A DNA stretch of 64,000 nt from Undaria pinnatifida (GCA_012845835.1 JABAKD010000005.1:3680655-3744654), one strand, 5' to 3'; shown: positions 1 through 11,732, counted from the first letter of the stretch. Notes: generated by a model not told the origin, from the letters alone. Translations and numbers: made by a program.

Positions 1-60
1 GTATATGATCTATATGACCAATATGATCTGTCCGAGGTGTGAAATCCTTCTTCTCTGCGA
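1..60 (+). repeat. Family H (GATCTATATGATCT) fragment at window edge
   Basis: Matches the longer copies near 8.1-8.4 kb, sharing tatatgatctatatga and ctgtccgaggtgtgaaat. Cut by the window start. Confidence 0.6.
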
Positions 61-650
61 TATCAACATTAAAACCCGTTGGGGCATGTGCATGTACCGG
101 GGAGAGAGAAGGAGAGACGGCTGCGATGCGAACGCGGCTTGTCTGCGTAGTCCTAAAGGGCCGGGTTGTCAGGCTGTCGTGCGCAAGAAAATGACGCTAA
201 AAATATCACGGATAAGCCACCAGACGAACCGTGACACATGACCACATGATGCGTTCATTTATGTTCGTGCGTGCGTCGACTCGCCAACAATGGAGCGGTG
301 CCACATCAGTGGAGCGGTGCCACATCAGAGCATGTGCTGTCCAACGGCAATCAACTCGTGCTGATGTATCCATTATCATCGCAGTTTACCCGTTGAAAAG
401 ACGGCAAGAGAGCACCCCCCCTTTCAACGTATTTCCAACCTGATTTTCTCGTCAATTGAGAGGGAAAACACCGGGCGATGCGTCTATGGCTTGAGCTCGG
501 GACTAGATCTTTCCAATGCCGCAATTTTCGTTGTGTGCACCGTGTGCCACCTTTACTTGTGAGAAAACCGGCGCGGAAGGTTATTCCGGGGGTTGTTTTT
601 TTGCTTGTATTACGGCATACGTTAGTCTGGCATGCAGTCTGTAGAGGTAC
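61..650. other. No recognisable feature
   Basis: Unique-looking sequence with a short direct repeat (ggagcggtgccacatcag twice at about 292-325). The ORFs here are short and overlap on both strands. Confidence 0.5.
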
Positions 651-659
651 GTGTTCCTT

Positions 660-745
660 ACTTGTTGAGCCGTTGGCACCGATGTGGATGGGTGGGAACA
701 TCAATTTACTGCTGCGACGAGCGCACACATCCTCTGGTGCTTGGC
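660..745 (-). repeat. Dispersed family A fragment
   Basis: Contains gatgtggatgggtgggaaca and acatcaatttactgctg, the reverse of the ttcttcacattaaactgatatttcc and cacccatctacatcc core of family A. Confidence 0.45.
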
Positions 746-930
746 TGCTCCGTTGCCCGAGCTACTTGTACAGCCGGGTAGGTGTACTTATTCTGGCGTC
801 AATCTTCCTCCCTCACTCCCCCACATTCGATTCCATTTGATGAGCCCCCGCTTCCCCACACGCCCCCCAAGCTTCCTCACACGCCCCCCAAACACATGAT
901 GCATTCATTTTTATTGGATCACCTGCTGAG

Positions 931-1078
931 AGGGCCTAGGAGCGTGGGTAAGTACAATTCGACGAGAGTCGACCAGGGAAGAATATGCTTAAATCTTGCG
1001 ATACAAACGAAGGCGCGTACCGTGGTGGGGAGGGGGGAGGAGGGCCCACCATGTGACCCCGGATCTGAGTTACTGCTG

Positions 1079-1113
<35 letters not shown>

Positions 1114-1160
1114 GGGAGGGAGGACGAGAGTATATTGTAGTGCCAGGAAAATAAATGGGA
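931..1160 (+). repeat. Dispersed family G copy with CTA microsatellite
   Basis: Carries the diagnostic tgaccccggatctgagtta preceded by a gtcgac-cagggaagaa end. The family recurs at 4.6, 10.8, 38.1 and 53.0 kb. A (CTG)/(CTA) run at 1071-1113 sits where the other copies are short. Confidence 0.7.
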
Positions 1161-1189
1161 TGTTTCACACACGTTATAATCACTTTCAC

Positions 1190-1345
1190 TCTCCAGCTCA
1201 ACTCGTACCTAAGAGGTTTTACCCCTAGCGACCTTCTGGACAAGGCGTGGTTACAGCAGGTGTTTTCCCTTCTCCCCGGTATGTGCCTTCCTGTTTAGCG
1301 CGCATAAGCGTTCGGCATCCCCACTTTTCATCTTGGTATACATGC
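1190..1345 (-). repeat. Truncated SINE 3' part
   Basis: Reads ccttctggacaaggcgtgg and ttcccttctccccgg, the reverse complement of the SINE tail, diverged. Confidence 0.5.
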
Positions 1346-1448
1346 TTGTCAGTTTTGATCGCATTTTGCGTTCATTACTAATTACGCCTACCTGATGTCG
1401 TGTTTCAACTATATTACCTAGCAATGATAGTTAGTTCATAGTTTAGTG

Positions 1449-1830
1449 TCAATATCACCGACCTGTATCCTTCACGAGGGTATACACACCCCGTAACACG
1501 CGCGATCGAAGTATCACACGCAGCTTGCCAAGCTGAGTTTTGATGAAATTCCCTTGTGGTCGATCTCACAGGGAGACCCTATTTGCAGGACGGGCCTAAG
1601 CCGCGCGAGGCACTTTTAGCCCTACGTACCGGTCAAACGGTCAGGGGTCGGGTTGGGGTTGGAGTTAGGGTTAGGGTTTGGGTTGGGGTTGGGTGGGGTC
1701 TGTGCAGGTACCTGGGACAGAAGTGTGCCAAAACGTCCTGCAAGAATTCGTTGCAGGCTAGTCCTGCAAATAGGGTCTCCCAATCTCACAGCTGAAGTGT
1801 ATTTCACATTTTTTTAAACATGCAGCATCA
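1449..1830 (+). repeat. Dispersed family D copy, split by a 211-bp element
   Basis: Family D core (cacgcagcttgccaagctga ... gatctcacagctgaagtgtattt) interrupted at the gatctcaca step. The two halves rejoin cleanly when 1571-1781 plus one duplicated target is removed. Confidence 0.75.
1571..1781. mobile_element. Non-autonomous DNA transposon with perfect 21-bp inverted ends
   Basis: 1571-1591 begins GGGAGACCCTATTTGCAG and is the exact reverse complement of 1761-1781. It is flanked by gatctcaca on the left and aatctcaca on the right, a 9-bp target duplication with one mismatch (or 8 bp plus one base), which suggests a Mutator- or hAT-like transposase. The interior holds ttagggttagggtttggg, a telomere-like stretch. 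No coding capacity. Confidence 0.85.
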
Positions 1831-2430
1831 ACAGCATTTGTTCCCGAAAAACGTCAGTGCTGTGCACTGGCATCATGACGGCTCTGTTGCCAGAGCTATA
1901 CTGCTGTTAGACGAGGATACAAGCATACCAGGTATGTTTTTGTTTTATGTCTGTCGTCAGTCCTCGGTGCGACCCCCGCATTCGTTTCCCCCACGCCAAG
2001 CAAACACATGACGCATTCATTCATGCATGCGTAATTTGTTTTCCCCCTTCGTGGGGAGGTAACTATTATTAACAAAACGAGTATTAATATTAATACCCTA
2101 TGGTATATAGTTTCGAGCGAAGCGAGTTTCTAATTTCCAATGACGCAAGAAGAAAAAAAAAGGGCTCCTTTCCTTCCCATCCTTGCCTGCTCTTTTTTTC
2201 ATGTCCCACCTGACGACCGGAAACTCCGTGATCTCCGAAAGAGAGCAATCACTAGAAGTTGGTGGGAAAATAGGCGTGTGACCTCAAAGCTGAGGCACGA
2301 CCCACCTCGAAATACTTTCGTTGGATGCCTGGTTGGGTGTGAGTGGGTTGGGTCTTCCTGCTTCCCGCCAAAACAACGCGCACGATTGACGACGGCAGTT
2401 ATAACCCTTTTAGCACCGCACTCTCGACAT

Positions 2431-2828
2431 GTGTGTGTGTGTGTTCTTCACATTAGACCGTTCTTCTACTCGTCGACATCCAGCACACCCAGTGTCCGTA
2501 CTGATTCTTCACCCTAGAAAGATCAGCTCTGTGGTCACAAGCTACGACACAGAGATAATGCATCGTAATGCATTCGACAACGCAATGTCATGCCCTAGTA
2601 CTGGGTACGACAGGCACAACATACATACGTCAGCAACAGAAATACATTGGAAGAGAGAAATACGAAATAAACAAAAACAAAAACAAAAACAAAAAACAAA
2701 AACAAAATAAGAAAACAAATAAAAACAAAGATAAAAATAAAACAAAAAATGAAACAAACAAAATGAAGGGGAAATCGAAGAAACAACCCAACCGGAAAGG
2801 AGAGCCAAAGCTCGGAAAAGAAACATAC
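2431..2828 (+). repeat. 400-bp family A element, near-identical to 41484-41883
   Basis: Begins tgtgtgtgttcttcacatta and runs through a (AAAAAC)n tract to gctcggaaaagaaacata. Only a few differences from the second copy were seen. This is a recent duplication or transposition; the A-rich tract recalls a retroposon tail but lies inside the shared unit. Confidence 0.85.
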
Positions 2829-2899
2829 CAGGTTGACATGGGAGCAAAACACTTGGAGTTAGTTAAGACTAGAAAGAAATTAGGGGTTGAAAAAGGGTT

Positions 2900-4130
2900 A
2901 CCGTTTCTTTAACGCGAGTTCCTATCGCGAGCTGCATCATTGTCCTACAGAGTAAAGAGACTCTAGATACTACTATTTGATACTGTCCCGTGGCAATCAA
3001 TTTCCGTGTCGCCCCCCTCGTATGATGCTGGTTATCTAGGCCGTACAGTCTGTCTATTAATATTAACAATATTTCTGACCAGGAATTGCTGCTGCTGCTG
3101 CTGCTGTACTGATATTGGCTGCCAGTGCTATATGGGGGCGAAGGAAGAACACATGCGCGATGTCTGTCGTGGCTCAGGCTCCTCGGTTTCCCCCACATTT
3201 TGATACCCCCCCCTCCTTAGCTATCCTTCCATTCCCGACCTTAGAGGAAGGAGATAGGACAAGCAAAACAATTGTGTAAGATATGCAAGAGATGATCGGA
3301 GCGCCCAAATGTTGGAGGCGTTTCTATTAGGGGTAGGAACGGTGCTCCTTCTCGAAAGGGATGCGTGGACGATGATTACTACTCTTAAGCAAGCCCCCCC
3401 CCCCCACCCCCGCTCCACGCCACGCAACGCCGTCGTCTTTTATTATTTGGCAGTTGTGCGTGGCTTATCATGACGAAGTTGTGATTCATCATGTATGATG
3501 ACTCGTGCATGGCCTCTTTTTGTTTTGTTTTTTGTTCGGCGAAGCTCGTTTTGTATGTTTGCGCCCTCGACCCTCATTTCTTGTTCGTGTAAACTACAGC
3601 TTTATTCAGTATTAATTTTCTTTTTTTAGTTTGTATGATATGTTTAAAACCTGGAATGCGACGTGCAACCCAGGATTTCCACCCCCCCCCGCATTTAGCC
3701 AGTATCCGCGAGGCTCTAAATACTACATAAATCCTATGTGCAACACTAAGCAGAATAATGATATCTATGTATAGTGTTGCATCTTTACGTCGTCGAAGCT
3801 CTGACTTGTATGTATGGTGGTATCCGCGGCGCTCGTTTGGAGTTTGGTGCCCTTCAGGTATCTGTCACAAGTTGTAAATTTTCAAGGGTGCAACATGCAA
3901 CTCAGGGTAGTCCAAAACCTCCAACCATTAGCCATTAAGCCATTAGGCGTGAAACCTTAAATGCAGCACCACCTCGTAAACTTGCTCGTGGAACACCACG
4001 ACCGGATTGGTCGAGGCTGACCTTTCTCTCACCTAGACCATGCTCCAGCCCGGAACGGAGCCCTATAAATTGACCCCGGATCATACAGAAGTGTGTCAAG
4101 AAGTTCGACTTGACTGTGCTGGGGCTAAGG
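2900..4130. other. No gene seen
   Basis: AT-rich sequence with short homopolymers and a (CTG)6 run near 3090. ORFs are short and lack splice or domain support. Confidence 0.5.
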
Positions 4131-4194
4131 TAAGGCTAAGGGTTAGGGTTAGGTATGTTCGTGTCGTGCACAGTGACCCTCACCTCACCCACAA

Positions 4195-4345
4195 GCCCTG
4201 TGTCGTAGTTTGTGACCACGGAGAGAGCTCGTCTCTCTTGGGGGCATCAGAGAAGACAATTGGTTGTGCTGGATGCAGACTGGTGGAAATGTCAGCTTGC
4301 TGCTGTGAATAAGTGGAAAAATACACACATCCGAGAGCAAGATCA
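4195..4345 (-). repeat. Dispersed family A copy
   Basis: Contains gtagtttgtgaccac, gagctcgtctctc and tgtgctggatgcagactgg, the reverse complement of family A. Confidence 0.6.
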
Positions 4346-4547
4346 GTTTAACATGAAGAGCACACCCAACAGTGTGGGATAAATGTTAAAGTGCCCTCGC
4401 CGGCGGGGACCACTACCAAGCCAAGCGCACTGATCCCAGCCAGATTATTATCGAGGGTCGGCCACAGAAATGGAGGGTCGGGCGCGGTCAGTTCCCTCAT
4501 ACCTGGCATTTTTTTTGTTTTTTTATTTATCCCAGTTATTATCCTCG

Positions 4548-4735
4548 CACTGCTCTCGCGCTTCCTCCCAGTAGTATCTCAGATCCGGGGTCACATGGCG
4601 GGCCCTCCTTCCCCCTCCCACTACGGTACGTGACTCCATTTTTTGTCGCGAGAAGAATTCCGCATTTTTTTCTTCCCTCGTCGACTTGCGTCGAATGGTA
4701 CCTACCCACGCTGCTAGGCACTCTCAGCAGTTGAT
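4548..4735 (-). repeat. Dispersed family G copy
   Basis: Reads cagatccggggtcacatggc and, further on, cctcgtcgacttgcgtcgaa, the reverse of the copy at 931-1160. Confidence 0.65.
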
Positions 4736-4784
4736 CCTTTGTTGTGTTCTCTTGCATTTTCGCAATTACAGTCAAATCCCATTA

Positions 4785-4857
4785 CGGTGGGAATCGAACT
4801 CAAGGGCCAACGCTAGTAGTATTGGAGGGTAGCCACTAGACCACCGGGACGACCGGT
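4785..4857 (-). repeat. tRNA-like sequence (tRNA-derived repeat, second type)
   Basis: On the minus strand, GTGGTCTAGTGGC (4832-4844) is a good pol III A box and GAGTTCGATTCCC (4789-4801) a good B box, 30 bp apart. The T-stem pairs poorly and no clean acceptor stem is seen, so it is a tRNA relic or SINE head rather than a working tRNA. Confidence 0.55.
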
Positions 4858-5192
4858 ACAGTACATGTGTACTGCTGTATCTCCCTTCAATCATAGTGTC
4901 GCACAAGCCCGAGCGGAGGACCCCAACCCTGAACATAACCATTTGGGGGTTGGGTCGTGGTCGACAGGGGCGGTCGCGCGGTTCCGCCACGTGTTTCTTC
5001 GGCCCGTTACAGCCAGTAGATGGCTCCTTTTACCTTTTACTGGACCCCGCGACGAGGGAAAGCAGTATATGAGGGACGACGAGGGACTTAATTTTTCTCC
5101 GCACCGGTTTTAACAGCGCGTGAAAAGATCTCGTCCCTGTCCCTTACAACATACCAGGTACCTGGTACCTGGTATTAATAGTGTATAATTGT

Positions 5193-5433
5193 GTAGGTCA
5201 GTTTCGTGAGTTCGAATCCCCCCGCGTGCATACTCGTATACATTCGTGGGGACTTTTTCTTGTGCACAAATTGACTTGCGGAAAGCGCGAGAGCGTGAGT
5301 TAGCAACACTCGATGAAACATCGACGAGGAGTGGTATTGCTGAACACTATGCGCGATAAATTTGAAAGGCAACAACCGCCGGGGGAGAAGGGACGACACC
5401 TGTGACCACGGCTTGTCCAGAAGCTGGAAAGTA
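5193..5433 (+). repeat. tRNA-derived SINE copy, 5' truncated
   Basis: Starts at the B-box half (gagttcgaatccc, 5208-5220) and continues through the body to ccagaagctggaaagta. The A-box half is missing. The upstream part of the junction is three overlapping TACCWGGTA motifs. Confidence 0.8.
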
Positions 5434-5641
5434 GTATAGTGAAGAAAAAAAATAATAATAATAAAAAGAAAAAAATGGACGCAACTCTCAGTCAGGGACC
5501 CCAACTCCCTTGTGAGGAGTCACCGCACGGCCTCACCCGTCGAGGAACGCCAAGTAGAAACCTTCAGAGAGGCCACATCTGTCAGGGGTTGTCGGTATAT
5601 TATAAAGGAGGTCGACCTGGGTTATAGGGTCGGGGTCGAAT

Positions 5642-5893
5642 TTGGTGTGTGCCGACGTATACATGGGGCAAGATCGAAATTCACCTAGATTTGTGCAGGG
5701 GTTTTATTTTCAAGGTGGCGTTGTATCTAGGGGTGCGCTACTACAGTACCCCGGTAGGCTGTCGTCGGTGAGATCGGGTCGTCCTTTGTGTGACATGTTA
5801 TCATTGTACTTCGTATGGGCTAACTTACCAGTCAGAGAAGTGTACTGGTACGGAGTATTGTTTTCGATAATATGGGAAGGCTTTCCCGCTTAA
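5642..5893 (+). other. Unexplained open frame, possible exon
   Basis: An 83-codon frame without an ATG at its beginning, with protein-like composition (GFYFQGGVVSRGALLQYPG, LCDMLSLYFVWANLPVREV). It has no known domain. It lies between a SINE copy and a GC-rich block at 5930-6120 that is open on both strands, including an ATG-led minus-strand frame 5933-6106 that ends near a gtagac donor. Could be exons of an unknown gene or chance. Confidence 0.15.
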
Positions 5894-6379
5894 CGAGGGA
5901 TTTCTTTGCCACGCGTCCCCGGTTTTACCTGTCTACCACGAGTGCTGAATCTGCTGCTGCGACGACCGGGACGGGTCCCACGCCGTTGCCTTAGAGCCTT
6001 GAGAGGCGGCCTGCACAGGGGCGACTGCAGCGTCCACTCGCACCTCTCCCGCCTCGATATGCCCGTGTCCCTCGCCGACTGGCCCGCCCGAGTTTGCGTC
6101 CCTCATGCTAAAGTCGATCAATTACAAAGGGCACGCTACTCGTCTCCTTTTAATCCTACGGCGGTGCTACGCGCTCTCGCTCCCCTGTGCCCCAGGCGAC
6201 CGTCTCTGGCAAGCGCGACAGCTCTCCTGTCGTTGCTCTCTAGCTATCTTATGTTTTCGTCTCTCAAAACGATCGACAACAATTCGTCTGTTGAATCACC
6301 ACGCCTCCACAAACACCACTTTCCTATATGTAGTTACATTTTAATTAGGAGTTTTGCTGGTGGACCGCTCGTGTCGGGG

Positions 6380-7410
6380 TAAAACTGCCGTTTCCCTGCG
6401 TTTTTGCCGACATAGCAACATGAGCACGATCTGACATTTATGCGTATAATATGATACGTACCGGTATTACATCTATTACAAGGTCGCCGTTCCGGATGTG
6501 GTCGGCTTGAAATGTTGGGGGTTGTGGCGAAGTTGAAAAGAGGGGAAAACGAAAAAACTCTCGGAAACTGAACAAACTAAATTAGCCACCGCGCAAGTAT
6601 CCGGCTAAGTAACGCCGATTTTCGAGTTTATTTCTTATGGTTTAAATGCTGTACTGACAAGAATATAGCATTATGTTTAGGAAGAATTAGCAGCACATGC
6701 ATGTGTGCATTGTGTGCATGTGCCAATAATTTAGGGATCGCTGCGTTGATCGTGGCGACGAAAGCCGCAGAAACCTTGCGTAGCATCTGAAGTATGCTAT
6801 CATATTGATAAAATATGTGCTGCTGCTATGCCTGCGTTTAGTACGTGATACTGGTACGTTAAGTAATGTAACGCCAACACCACCGCCGCCAACACCACCG
6901 GCACACCACCACACTCAAGATAGATTGTAGACATGAACGGTCTGTGCACACGCCGCGCTGCCACTGGTCGTCGTTGTCGTGGCGTCACGGCCATGTGCCA
7001 TGCCATTGGTCACGGTTAGATGGTCGATGATTGATGAGTTTGTACGGTCATGGGTTCGTACAACAGAGTAATAGACTGTGTTCTTCACCGTTGCCGTATG
7101 ACCCCTCAAGATATCTTGATCCATCCACCGCCGTCTGCGATGATTTTCGGGCCATCTGCGGTCATTTTCGGAGACGGTTTTGTCCAATTTGAGGGGTGCT
7201 CGCGAAACGATGAATAGGAACCTGGGAATATCTCCTCGAGACCTCTTGTCCATGGACGCACCGCTTGGCGTTTACGTTGCCCTCTCCTTTTTTTTTGGTG
7301 CAAGTAGTCTTGTGCGCTGGCTTGTACGGTCTTGTTTTTTCGCCCGCGTGCTCATTCCGGTCGGCATTGCATGGCCGGCCCAATCACCTTGCTGCATTGC
7401 CATGTGTCTT
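6380..7410. other. No gene seen
   Basis: Mixed sequence with a few short ORFs on the minus strand and no recognisable repeat or domain. Confidence 0.5.
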
Positions 7411-7417
7411 TCTGGGT

Positions 7418-7560
7418 CGTACTTTGTGACCACTGAACTTGTCTCTGTGAGGCATCAGCACGGACACTGGTTGTGCTGGATGTAGATTGGGGAGGAAATA
7501 CGAAGTATCAGGTTAACCCTTTTGGAGCCCATTAAGACAGACCCAAAAGCGACGAGCAAG
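7418..7560 (-). repeat. Dispersed family A copy
   Basis: Contains tactttgtgaccactgaac, cagcacggacactggttgtg and ctggatgtagattgg, reverse of family A. Confidence 0.6.
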
Positions 7561-7741
7561 ATGTAGTCAAGCGCCTAGAAAAATCTTGGATGCAATCCCA
7601 GTATATATGGCCATGCCTCCCGCTTGCCTCGCAGCTTACTGCGGTGCAGTTTGAACACATGCCCTACACGAGCGGCTCGAATTGCTCCATGTGGCTGATG
7701 TTGCTGTAATTGGCAGTTTTTCTCCCGTCGATTTTTGCGTC

Positions 7742-7831
7742 TTAACGCGTTTACAACTGGAAACCCGTTTTTGGGGACAAATTACTTGATATTAGTTTAG
7801 GGAAGGGTTTTGAGGTTCTGAAGGGGTTGAA
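7742..7831 (-). mobile_element. TTAA-flanked MITE (family C) copy
   Basis: TTAACGCGTTTACAACTGG at one end and AAGGGGTTGA at the other. The core ggaaacccgtttttgggg and acaaattacttg are shared by all copies. The ends fit a piggyBac-like element using TTAA targets. Confidence 0.75.
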
Positions 7832-8034
7832 TACCAAAAGGGTTATTAATGTGAAGAACACACATTGTTGAGTAAGTTCAATCTGCTCGGAATTTCGCCC
7901 CTAGGCTTTGAAGGAAGGTGTTGCCACGATGATTGCCGTTACACATGACGCGTGGCACGATGGAGGCCGTATGATAGCGCGCTTTTCGGCTAGATGTTTC
8001 GCGCGTCGGCCAGATCAGTGATCGGTTCCCACTA

Positions 8035-8410
8035 CGAGATGATCTAGATTTTTCAAGGAGGATCTGTATGATCTACCCCATGTTAACGAGTGGGAGCCGT
8101 ACGATCTGCGTGATCTAGCACATGTTTCTCCGGTTGGATCTGTACTCTACAGATCCAGATCCTGCACAACATCTTACAACGGCAGATACAGGATCTATAT
8201 GATCTATATGGTCTATGTGATCTATATGATCTACATGGTATATATCGTGATCTGTCCGAGGCGTGAAAGGTTTTTGGGGTTGGATCTGTCTTCTACATAT
8301 CCTGATCCTGCACACCATCTCATCGTAACGGCAGATACAGTATCTACTTGTACATGATTTATATGATCTAGATCGTGATCTCTCCGAGGTGTGAAATGTT
8401 TTCTGAATGA
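8035..8410 (+). repeat. Dispersed family H, two tandem copies
   Basis: Two related blocks with gttggatctgt-ctctaca and tatatgatctatatgg followed by gtgatctgtccgaggcgtgaaa. AGATC-rich and self-complementary. Other copies lie at 18.2 and 38.3 kb. Confidence 0.7.
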
Positions 8411-8524
8411 TAGGGCGGCCCCTTACCCCGAGGACGCCGGGTACCTCTCCTCAAGACCTCTTGTCTGTACAGACGCGCACCGCTTGGCGTTCACGCTCTC
8501 CATTTTCGAGAAAATCTAATCTGT

Positions 8525-8797
8525 CGTAGGAGCTTTTTTCTTGCGTAACGTAAAAAGACGAGCGGGAAGCGCGAGATTCAGGTGGTGGGTTAGCAAAAAA
8601 TCGATGAAAATCGACGAGCGTAAAAAGCTGAGAAGTGGGCATGATGAATGAACCCTGTGCTTGATAAAAATGGAGGCGTGTGTGTATATACCGGAGGGGA
8701 GAAGGGAAGACACCTACCTGTGACCACGGCTTGTTTAAAAGGTCCCTGAGGGCAAAACCTCTCAAGATTTTGGCTGGGAAGTAAAAAAAGTGTTGAT
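8525..8797 (+). repeat. Diverged SINE body
   Basis: Shares gcgggaagcgcgaga, gaaaatcgacgagc, gaaccctgtgc and cctgtgaccacggcttgt with the SINE body, but has no tRNA-like head. Confidence 0.65.
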
Positions 8798-9511
8798 TTA
8801 TGCAAAAATAAACACGAATATGTTTGTCGTTTTGCTTTGAACACCTCGTTTTTGCTTGAAACTGTGCTTTTAACCGGGGAGCCCTGAAAATCCTGGACAC
8901 AAATCGCCCAATTTCGTCCGTTCATATTGCGTTTGGTGCTGTTGTTGCTGTTCAAGTGTTTCTCTCATGCTCATTTTGAGCGTGCTTGCTCGGCTCGCCA
9001 GTAGGCTTAATATTGAGCAAATCTAATCTGCTCGGGAAATAGTGCGAGGCTAGAGGGGGGGTGTTGTCACGATGTTTGTCGTTACACATGACGAGTGCTA
9101 CGACGGATGTCGTAGCTCTTTTCGGCTTAATATTTTCTGAATGACCGGGCGGCTCCTTACTCCGACCAAACAAAAAAAAGTCGGGGATGTTATTCTTGTT
9201 TTGCTACATATGTGGATACCAGGACCTATTCCCTAGATAGTACCGCCTCGTTATCACTATAGTCCTTCAAGACCATCCTGGCTCCTCGAGGGTACTCTAA
9301 GGTGTTCCCTCATCATTGACCCTCGAGAGTGCGGTTACGCACACAATCAACCTCGGTATGTCTCTACACCTCCCCATGCTAGAGAGAAACCTGCGAAGGG
9401 ACCACCGTCCCACACATATGTGATTTTTTTGTTTGCCAAGGTAGGTCATGGGTTTGCTCACCGGTTTGTGTATTCGGTTTACTCAAACATCAGTTTGTGG
9501 GTGAAGTACGT

Positions 9512-9725
9512 GGTGGAGACCGCCGGAAGGGACAGCTCGCGCTATCGCGGTAGGGACAGCTCGCGCTATCGCTACCGCGGGCAACCGAAGGACACTCCAG
9601 CTACCGCTGGATTTCGAATGCAGTCGAGGTGAATTGACGCACGACGTGTGTGTGAAAATACTTGGAAATTTGGTGAGCTTAACTGTTTTCTTTTCTCCAT
9701 CCGCCGGAGGATAAAGAAGGAAAAA
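9512..9725 (+). repeat. Dispersed family E copy
   Basis: Contains gggacagctcgcgctatcgc (twice, 30 bp apart), a tggatttcgaatgcag step, ttggtgagctta and ccatccgccggaggat. Recurs at 13.3 and 55.2 kb and as fragments. Confidence 0.7.
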
Positions 9726-9869
9726 AATGAAAAAAATACACAGCTCATCATGTGAGGAAGGAGAGCCTCGGGGATGAAAAGCATGGTGCACCTCCTCTGT
9801 CGTGGCATATGCCTCATATGATACGTTTGTGCTGGAAATCGCCTTTTTGCTGTATTTTCAATGTGTACC

Positions 9870-9980
9870 TTCTATGTGTCGTGGTCTGTGACCACAGACA
9901 GGCCTCATCCGTCTCGAGGACATCGGCACGATTAATGTAGATGGGTGGAAATATCAGTTTCATGTGAATAACACACACGC
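9870..9980 (-). repeat. Dispersed family A copy
   Basis: Contains gtggtctgtgaccacagac, ggacatcggcacgat and gtagatgggtggaaatatca, the reverse of family A. Confidence 0.6.
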
Positions 9981-10494
9981 TGGACCTGTCGGGGCTCGGG
10001 GCTCGGGGCTCAGGACCCACGCCTGGAAATCAGAAATATGACGAGTGACGTTTTGTCAAGCGTCTTATGAGGGGAAAGCGTGCTACAGCAGTACGAGTAT
10101 CGCCAGGCTGCGCGCTTGTCGTTACAGCTTCTCACGTTGCGGTTCGGCGTCATTATCCCGTTGCTTGGGCAGCACCCCGAGAGCTGCTTGGTTTCGTGTG
10201 GGCGACTCTATAGCTGGCAGCATGTTTTGAGCTTGTTTCCCTCGCGAGTCGTACCCAAAAAGGTTGTCAGGGTTTAGGTACGGCAGCAAAGGTTTACTGC
10301 TGTGTACGACCGGTCAACACCCGGGTCATTCAGCGGTGTCGGTGCTGAGTTTTTTGTCCTAACGAGATATCAGCGCGTGTTATTTAGCACGACGAGTCGT
10401 ATCGTAGTATGAGTTTTGTGGTGGCTAACTGCTAGACAGACTTGATAACATCGCAAATACTTTCATACCCTCCCGCCCCCCCCCCCGCCCCCGC

Positions 10495-10590
10495 CCGCCC
10501 CGTAACGCACGCGATCGGAGCATGTATGCCACACAGAGCTTGCAAAGATGAGCTTTTACGAAAAACTCGATTCTTACAGCTGTGTTTTTT
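10495..10590 (+). repeat. Dispersed family D copy
   Basis: Reads cgtaacgcacgcgatcgga ... acagagcttgcaaagatgag ... cgattcttacagctgtg. Confidence 0.6.
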
Positions 10591-10807
10591 CCCCCCCTTT
10601 TTTTGAGAGGGGGGACTTGAAGGGGCAAAGTTTTGGAAGTTGTTGACATGATTATTGCATCCATCGGCGGCACGAATCAACCCTTTCCGCCGCGATGGAG
10701 CGTGTGTCCGAACTTCAATGTTGATGGTGTACCACGCCCGCGCTGCACTTTTTTTTTTGTTGCTCATCCCTTTTATTATCTTCCGCACGTTTCCTTTATC
10801 CTTCTCC

Positions 10808-10950
10808 CTCCTGATCATAGACATAACTCAGAGCAGGGGTCACTGAGCACGCTCTTCTCCCCCCTCCCCACTACGGTACATGCCTTCTTTTTTATGGCGA
10901 GAAGGTTCCAGCTATTTGTCTCGTCGACTCGCATCGAATTGTGGTTAGTT
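10808..10950 (-). repeat. Dispersed family G copy, diverged
   Basis: Contains tcatagacataactcagagc, ggggtcactgagc, ccccactacggtacatgcc and ctcgtcgactcgcatcgaat, the order seen at 4548-4735. Confidence 0.55.
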
Positions 10951-11179
10951 AGACTCGTACTGCTGCGTGCTAATCCGACACGAGCATATTGTGATGCAAG
11001 TCAACAAACCAGACAGATTGCAAGAGAAGAGACAAGATAATGAAAGAAGGAAATTTACTGGATTTTCGGATGGCGTGTGGCATCGTATGATGGCAGCTGT
11101 GTGATCGAGACATGTTAGTGATATTATATGGTGTTGGCGTTTCGGATGATGAAGTTGGGTGAAGCTTGTCCCTGCTATC

Positions 11180-11615
11180 GTCAATGCCATGAGTTCAAGT
11201 CTCACCGAGTGCATACTCGTGTTCTTATGCACACGAAGGACCTTTTCTTGCGTTAAAAATTGACGAGTGGAAAACGCGATGGAGTTAAATCGCTACACGA
11301 CGTGTATGCTAATACGTGAAAGTATGGTGTGCTTGAGCTTATTTTTTTCGCCCCGTCCGCCGGAGGATATAAAAAAATAATAATAATAAACGGACGGGCG
11401 GAAAGCGCGAGATCGTGAGTTGGAAAAATTGAATGAAAATCGACGAGCATGAAAAGCTGGAAAGTGGAAACGCTGAATGAACCCTGTGATATGCGCGTTA
11501 AAATTGAAGGCATTTACCGGGGAGGGGGGGAAGGGAAGGCACCTGCTGTGACCACGTCTCATCCAGAAGGTCGCTGAGGGTAAGAAAGCGCCTTATTATG
11601 GGTTGAGCTGGAGAG
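11180..11615 (+). repeat. SINE copy interrupted by family E
   Basis: The B box (catgagttcaagtctcacc) and tcttgcgttaaaaattgac on the left and the SINE body from 11396 on the right are separated by about 110 bp of family E (11283-11392). A gacgagtggaaaacgcga / gacgggcggaaagcgcga pair brackets the insert like an aged duplication. Confidence 0.65.
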
Positions 11616-11639
11616 TAAAAGTGACGATATACGACATAT

Positions 11640-11705
11640 ATATACACACAGCTTGCAAAGATGAGTTTCGACAAAATATTCGATCTCACAGCTGGAGTGT
11701 ATTTT
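11640..11705 (+). repeat. Dispersed family D core
   Basis: Reads cacagcttgcaaagatgagt, then the attcgatctcacagctggag step. Confidence 0.7.
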
Positions 11706-11732
11706 AATTTTTATTATATCTGTTTATTTCGT

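Noticed and set aside
8451-8955. 149- and 121-codon minus-strand ORFs
   Set aside because: They are reverse translations of a SINE body.
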